This document shows positions 6,352-9,195 of a stretch of 9,195 nucleotides of DNA, one piece after another. The position numbers and the translations under genes were made by a program. This DNA comes from JBGSIZ01 sp041742255. Lineage in GTDB: Bacteria > Pseudomonadota > Alphaproteobacteria > Rhodobacterales > Rhodobacteraceae. Under the pieces are notes generated by a model. That model saw nothing but the letters and a program-made list of their open reading frames with translations. It ran no database searches and was not told the origin of the DNA. Location of the stretch: assembly GCA_041742255.1 (NCBI GenBank), contig JBGSIZ010000316.1:1-9195 (forward strand). Reading direction: 5' to 3'. Within the stretch, counting starts at the first letter, position 1. Each line of letters starts with the position of its first letter.

Positions 6352-7128
6352 TTATGAAAGTGCAGTCGTTGTTGTGCAGGTGGCGATCACGTCACCTTGG
6401 TTCTGGCCAAGCCACCGCACTTGCAGTTCGGCCAGTATCCCTTCGGCAGAGAGTTCTGCCAAATGGGTGTTCAGTGCGCCCAAGAGGTCAGGCGCGGATT
6501 TCGACACCGCAAAGGCAGGCCCGGCGGTGATGGTGGGATAGGTCCCGATATACAAGGCGCTGTCGCCCCCCGGCAGCCCGGATACGACCGCGCCCGATCC
6601 GAAATAGCCATCCGTGTCCCCCGCCAACATGGCGCGGGCGGCATCCTGTTCGGTGTCGTAGGCGTGGGTTTTGATCCCTTCGCGCTGCATCGCCAGTTCA
6701 AACAGCGACCCACCCGACACCGCAATCACGGCCCCGTTGGTGGCCACATCCGGCCCCCGCGCAGGGTCCCGCAGGAACAGTTCCCCGGTTGAGGCAACCA
6801 GACTGTAGTAGGGGCAGGTGAAATCGACAATCGCCGCCCGGTCTGCGTTGATGCCGATGCCCCCTGCAACCACATCCGCCTGTCCGGTCAGTAGCGTGTT
6901 CAGCAGGGATTGCGTCGGCACCTCGAACCACACGCAGTCATAGCCGCCCCGCGCACAGATTTCCCCCAAAAGGTCGATATCCATGCCCGTGGTCGCGGCA
7001 CCCGGCGTGGTGATGTAATAGGGCGGATAATGGCCAGATGTGGCAATCCGCAACGTGTCCGCCGCCGCCCCAAGCGGCAACAGCCCAAGACAAAGCCAGA
7101 ATGGGATAAGGCCCGCGCGCAGTGTCAT
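6352..7128 (-). CDS. Second periplasmic solute-binding protein, family 3, divergent ligand pocket
   Basis: A 258-residue secreted protein with a signal peptide of about 23 residues (hydrophobic core LIPFWLCLGLL, cleavage after AAA, mature DTLRIATSG). It keeps the family outline: HYPPYY (33-38), GMDIDLLGEIC, the C58/C65 pair with disulfide spacing, and R97 in the carboxylate-binding turn. Two ligand contacts differ from LAO/HisJ-type proteins: the serine before the arginine is G92, and the aspartate that binds the alpha-amino group is S178 (DGYFGS). Two further cysteines lie at C105 and C251. It should therefore bind something other than a plain L-amino acid, or act in another role; this is inferred from motif alignment by eye. 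Its ATG overlaps the ATPase stop (ATGA), and the next binding-protein gene follows after 15 bases, so both probably feed the same permeases. Confidence 0.9.
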   Translation of the reverse strand: MTLRAGLIPFWLCLGLLPLGAAADTLRIATSGHYPPYYITTPGAATTGMDIDLLGEICARGGYDCVWFEVPTQSLLNTLLTGQADVVAGGIGINADRAAIVDFTCPYYSLVASTGELFLRDPARGPDVATNGAVIAVSGGSLFELAMQREGIKTHAYDTEQDAARAMLAGDTDGYFGSGAVVSGLPGGDSALYIGTYPTITAGPAFAVSKSAPDLLGALNTHLAELSAEGILAELQVRWLGQNQGDVIATCTTTTALS

Positions 7129-7916
7129 GCCGGGGCCGTCGCAGACAGGAATTGCCGCAGACGGTCGGTTTTCGGGGCCCCGAACAGGGTTTCGGGCGGT
7201 CCCTGTTCCTCGATCCGGCCCAGATGCAGGAACACCACATGGTCGCTGACGTCGGCGGCCAGCCGCATGTCATGGGTCACGATGATCATGGTGCGCCCTT
7301 CGGCGGCCAGATCCTTGATCACGCGGATCACCTCTTGTTCCAGTTCGGGATCGAGCGCCGATGTGGGTTCATCAAACAGGATCGCCTTGGGTTCCATGCA
7401 CAAGGCCCGCGCGATAGCCGCCCGTTGTTGTTGCCCCCCCGACAGCATCGCGGGGTAAACGTCGCATTTGTCGCCGATCCCGACCTTGTCCAGATAGCGG
7501 CGGGCGGCCTGTTCCACCTCGGCCCGGTCCCGTTTCAGAACGGTCAGCGGGGCCTCCATCACGTTTTGCAGGATGGTCATGTGCGCCCACAGATTGAACT
7601 GTTGAAACACCATCGACAGGTTGGTGCGGATGCGGATCATCTGCGCCTTGTCCGCCGGATGCCGCCCCAGCCCGGTGCCCCGCCATGTCACGGGTTCCCC
7701 GCAAAACAGAACATCGCCTTGCTGACTGTCCTCCAGCAGGTTGGCGCAGCGCAGCAATGTGGATTTGCCCGAACCCGACGACCCAATAAGCGACACCACG
7801 TCCCCGGCCCGCGCGACGATGTCCACCCCCTTGAGCACTTCGAGCGTGCCATAGGATTTGTGCAGGTTGCGGATTTCGATGACCGGTGTGTCGGGAACGG
7901 GCGTATCTTGGGTCAC
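7125..7916 (-). CDS. ABC transporter ATP-binding protein, HisP/GlnQ type
   Basis: The motor ATPase of the importer. With a GTG start at 7916 it has 263 residues, normal for the family. In order it shows Walker A GSSGSGKST, a Q-loop in MVFQQFNLWAHMT, the signature LSGGQQQR, Walker B ILFDEPTSALDPE and the switch histidine in VTHD. The text around the Q-loop is typical of polar amino-acid/opine ATPases. The frame stays open upstream to a TTG at 8012 (295 residues) that overlaps the previous stop. Those 32 extra codons are Pro-rich, and 15 of 31 of the codons after the TTG end in A or T, unlike the strongly G/C-ending codons around them, so they look non-coding. Ribosome sites do not settle it: AAGGA lies 12 bases before the GTG, and AAGGG lies 7 bases before a TTG at 7970. 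The stop overlaps the next gene's ATG. Confidence 0.93.
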   Translation of the reverse strand: MTQDTPVPDTPVIEIRNLHKSYGTLEVLKGVDIVARAGDVVSLIGSSGSGKSTLLRCANLLEDSQQGDVLFCGEPVTWRGTGLGRHPADKAQMIRIRTNLSMVFQQFNLWAHMTILQNVMEAPLTVLKRDRAEVEQAARRYLDKVGIGDKCDVYPAMLSGGQQQRAAIARALCMEPKAILFDEPTSALDPELEQEVIRVIKDLAAEGRTMIIVTHDMRLAADVSDHVVFLHLGRIEEQGPPETLFGAPKTDRLRQFLSATAPA

Positions 7917-7993
7917 TTTGGGCGGGCGTCCTTGTTTCAAGCGAGGAGTAGGGCCGAAATCAGGCGTCAATGCAACGCCCTTTGTGGGCTGCG

Positions 7994-8026
7994 CCGCAGG
8001 GTCAGGTGTCAAACGACCGCAGGGTC
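7994..8026. repeat. Short direct repeat (10 bases, two copies) at a gene junction
   Basis: The 10-mer CCGCAGGGTC occurs at 7994-8003 and 8017-8026, a 23-base period, spanning the stop of the PhnD-like gene and the leader before the ATPase. The right copy is also part of a small perfect hairpin (CGACC, GCAG loop, GGTCG, 8014-8027). The repeat is seen directly; a role as a protein site or RNA structure is only possible. Confidence 0.4.
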
Positions 8027-8785
8027 GGGGGTGCCTGCCACAAGGTTGGGCGGTAAGGGAAAATCATAGGCGGCGTCCGGCAGATCAACGATCCCCCGCA
8101 GGCCGAGCGTCCGGCGGTGGTCGGCGGGCAGCGCCGCAATCGCGTCGCGCAGGGCCGACGCATAGGGGGCCGGGTCCTGCCCCGCCCGCGTTATGAATGT
8201 CATCCCCGGTGACGCATCCGTGTGCCCGATCACCCGCAAGCCTGCGGGGGCCGCATCCCCCGATGCCCGCATCATGCCCCAAGTGTGCGCGTCAATGGTG
8301 GCAAGGTCCGCCGCCCCGGACGCCACGGCCTCGACACTTGCCCGGTGGGCGTGGGTGTGCAGGACCGGATCGAACTGGAACCCGCGGGCCGCCGCCCACA
8401 ACTGGGCCGCGCCATAGCCGGAGTTTGACAAACGTTCGTTGTAGGCAAAGCGGTGCGCGGCGCAGTCCTCGGGCCGCTGCGCCGGGTCATCGGCGCGCAC
8501 CACGAACACGGCGTAATAGTATCCGGGTTGGGCACCCGGCAGGCCATAATCGGCTGCGCCGATGCGGGTCACCTTGCCTTGAAACTGTGCGCGGTAGGGC
8601 AGGTTGCAGATCTGACCCAGCACAAGGTCGGGATGCGCCCAGCCGACCATGTGGTGCAGGTCCCGGTTCAGGCTGTCCGGGGCCGCAATACTCCGATCCC
8701 GCAACCCGTCCCGGATCAGGGTCCACAAGGCTTCATGGGCTGCATGGGTGTGCGGCCAGTCATACATCGGCAGGCTGGCGATCAT
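8009..8785 (-). CDS. PhnD/TauA-type solute-binding-fold protein without a signal peptide
   Basis: A 258-residue protein of the phosphate/phosphonate-type periplasmic-binding fold (PhnD/SsuA/transferrin superfamily). It begins directly with the first beta strand, IASLPMYDWP, and shows HPDLVLGQICNLPYR (about 51-65), YYAVFVVR, NERLSNSGYGA (the N-S-x-S-G ligand-loop region) and DLATIDAHTW. There is no leader: the ATG at 8785 overlaps the stop of the TerB-like gene (ATGA), and the frame upstream only reads through that gene out of phase. Unless exported by another route, it should stay in the cytoplasm. In location it is grouped with a HisJQMP-type importer, which uses another binding-protein class. 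It may be a cytoplasmic ligand sensor or an enzyme-like relative rather than a transport component. The family is confident; the function is not. Confidence 0.85.
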   Translation of the reverse strand: MIASLPMYDWPHTHAAHEALWTLIRDGLRDRSIAAPDSLNRDLHHMVGWAHPDLVLGQICNLPYRAQFQGKVTRIGAADYGLPGAQPGYYYAVFVVRADDPAQRPEDCAAHRFAYNERLSNSGYGAAQLWAAARGFQFDPVLHTHAHRASVEAVASGAADLATIDAHTWGMMRASGDAAPAGLRVIGHTDASPGMTFITRAGQDPAPYASALRDAIAALPADHRRTLGLRGIVDLPDAAYDFPLPPNLVAGTPDPAVV

Positions 8786-9195
8786 GCCCGTCCGGCCTCG
8801 ATCTTTTGACGCAGTTGCGCGCTTTGCTGGTCGGTGAGGCCCAGCATGTGCGCCACCATCCGCATGAGCGCGTCTTCTTCGACCTCGCGCACACCATCCG
8901 CCAGAACGATGTCCCACATCGCCTCGACCACGGCGGCGCGGTCGTCGAAATCCACGGCGGCCTTTATCGCGCGGGTGAACCGGACGGTGTCGGGGGCCTC
9001 GGTTTCCAACACTTCGCAGTCCAACCGCAAGGCGGCGGCCTGCGCGTCTGTCAGGCCATAACGGGTGGCCAGAACCCGGTCGATCCGGGCGATTTCGGCG
9101 GCATCATAGGCGCCGTCGGATTTCGCGATGCGCACCAACAGGGCACCCAGAGCCTTGCGGGCGTCGGTGTCGGTCAGGCGGGCGGGGGCGGGGGC
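8782..9195 (-). CDS. TerB-like (tellurite resistance TerB/DUF533-type) protein, 5' end outside the window
   Basis: The C-terminal 137 residues of a helical TerB-domain protein; the frame is open to the right edge, so the start lies beyond it. The visible part begins with an Ala-Pro linker, then LTDTDARKALGALLVRIAKSD, with acidic helix-turn segments SDGAYDAAE and LADGVREVEEDAL. These are the two pseudo-repeated acidic motifs typical of TerB, which binds metal ions in some members. A TTG at 9138 could start a shorter protein but would cut the first helix, so the longer reading is preferred. Family roles range from tellurite/stress response to unknown. Coupling by ATGA to the PhnD-like gene places it at the head of the transporter genes seen here. 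Nothing ties it to tellurite in this context. Confidence 0.85.
   Translation of the reverse strand, partial: APAPARLTDTDARKALGALLVRIAKSDGAYDAAEIARIDRVLATRYGLTDAQAAALRLDCEVLETEAPDTVRFTRAIKAAVDFDDRAAVVEAMWDIVLADGVREVEEDALMRMVAHMLGLTDQQSAQLRQKIEAGRA

Noticed and set aside
7122..8069. Plus-strand frame of 315 codons opposite the ATPase
   Set aside because: It mirrors a gene with intact Walker and signature motifs; the antisense translation shows no family features.
8782..9195. Tellurite resistance island
   Set aside because: Only a lone TerB-like domain is present; no TerC, TerD, TerZ or other ter genes are in the window.

Overview
The window reads as one co-directional gene set on the minus strand of a GC-rich bacterium. 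High G/C at codon third positions, stop-start overlaps and the gene families point to an alphaproteobacterium, most likely Rhodobacterales (roseobacter group); this is inferred from protein style, not from a marker gene. Ten genes are visible, the first and last cut by the window edges. No tRNA, rRNA, CRISPR array, insertion sequence or phage gene was seen.

In transcription order (right to left): a TerB-like protein (5' end outside the window); a PhnD-type solute-binding-fold protein with no signal peptide; a HisP/GlnQ-type ABC ATPase; two different secreted HisJ-type solute-binding proteins; a HisQ-type and a HisM-type permease; then, after a 196-base gap, a glutamine synthetase-family ligase, a class I glutamine amidotransferase-like protein, a second glutamine synthetase-family ligase, and the start of an FAD-dependent amine/amino-acid oxidoreductase that runs off the left edge. 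Four junctions are ATGA overlaps (8785, 7128, 4683, 1623) and most other gaps are under 60 bases, so the set probably forms one or two operons: an uptake block and a catabolic block.

The likely joint job is import of an amine or amino-acid-like compound, capping of its amino group with glutamate by the glutamine synthetase-like ligases, oxidation by the FAD enzyme, and release of glutamate by the amidotransferase-like protein. The logic resembles the Puu putrescine pathway and the gamma-glutamylanilide and isopropylamine pathways. The substrate cannot be read from the sequence.

Points worth a second look: two divergent but catalytically intact ligases flanking one amidotransferase; three binding-protein folds for one permease pair, one apparently cytoplasmic and one lacking the usual ligand-binding Asp; a strong hairpin between the second binding-protein gene and the permeases; TGATCA palindromes before the catabolic block; and an uncertain ATPase start preceded by a short repeat-bearing leader.
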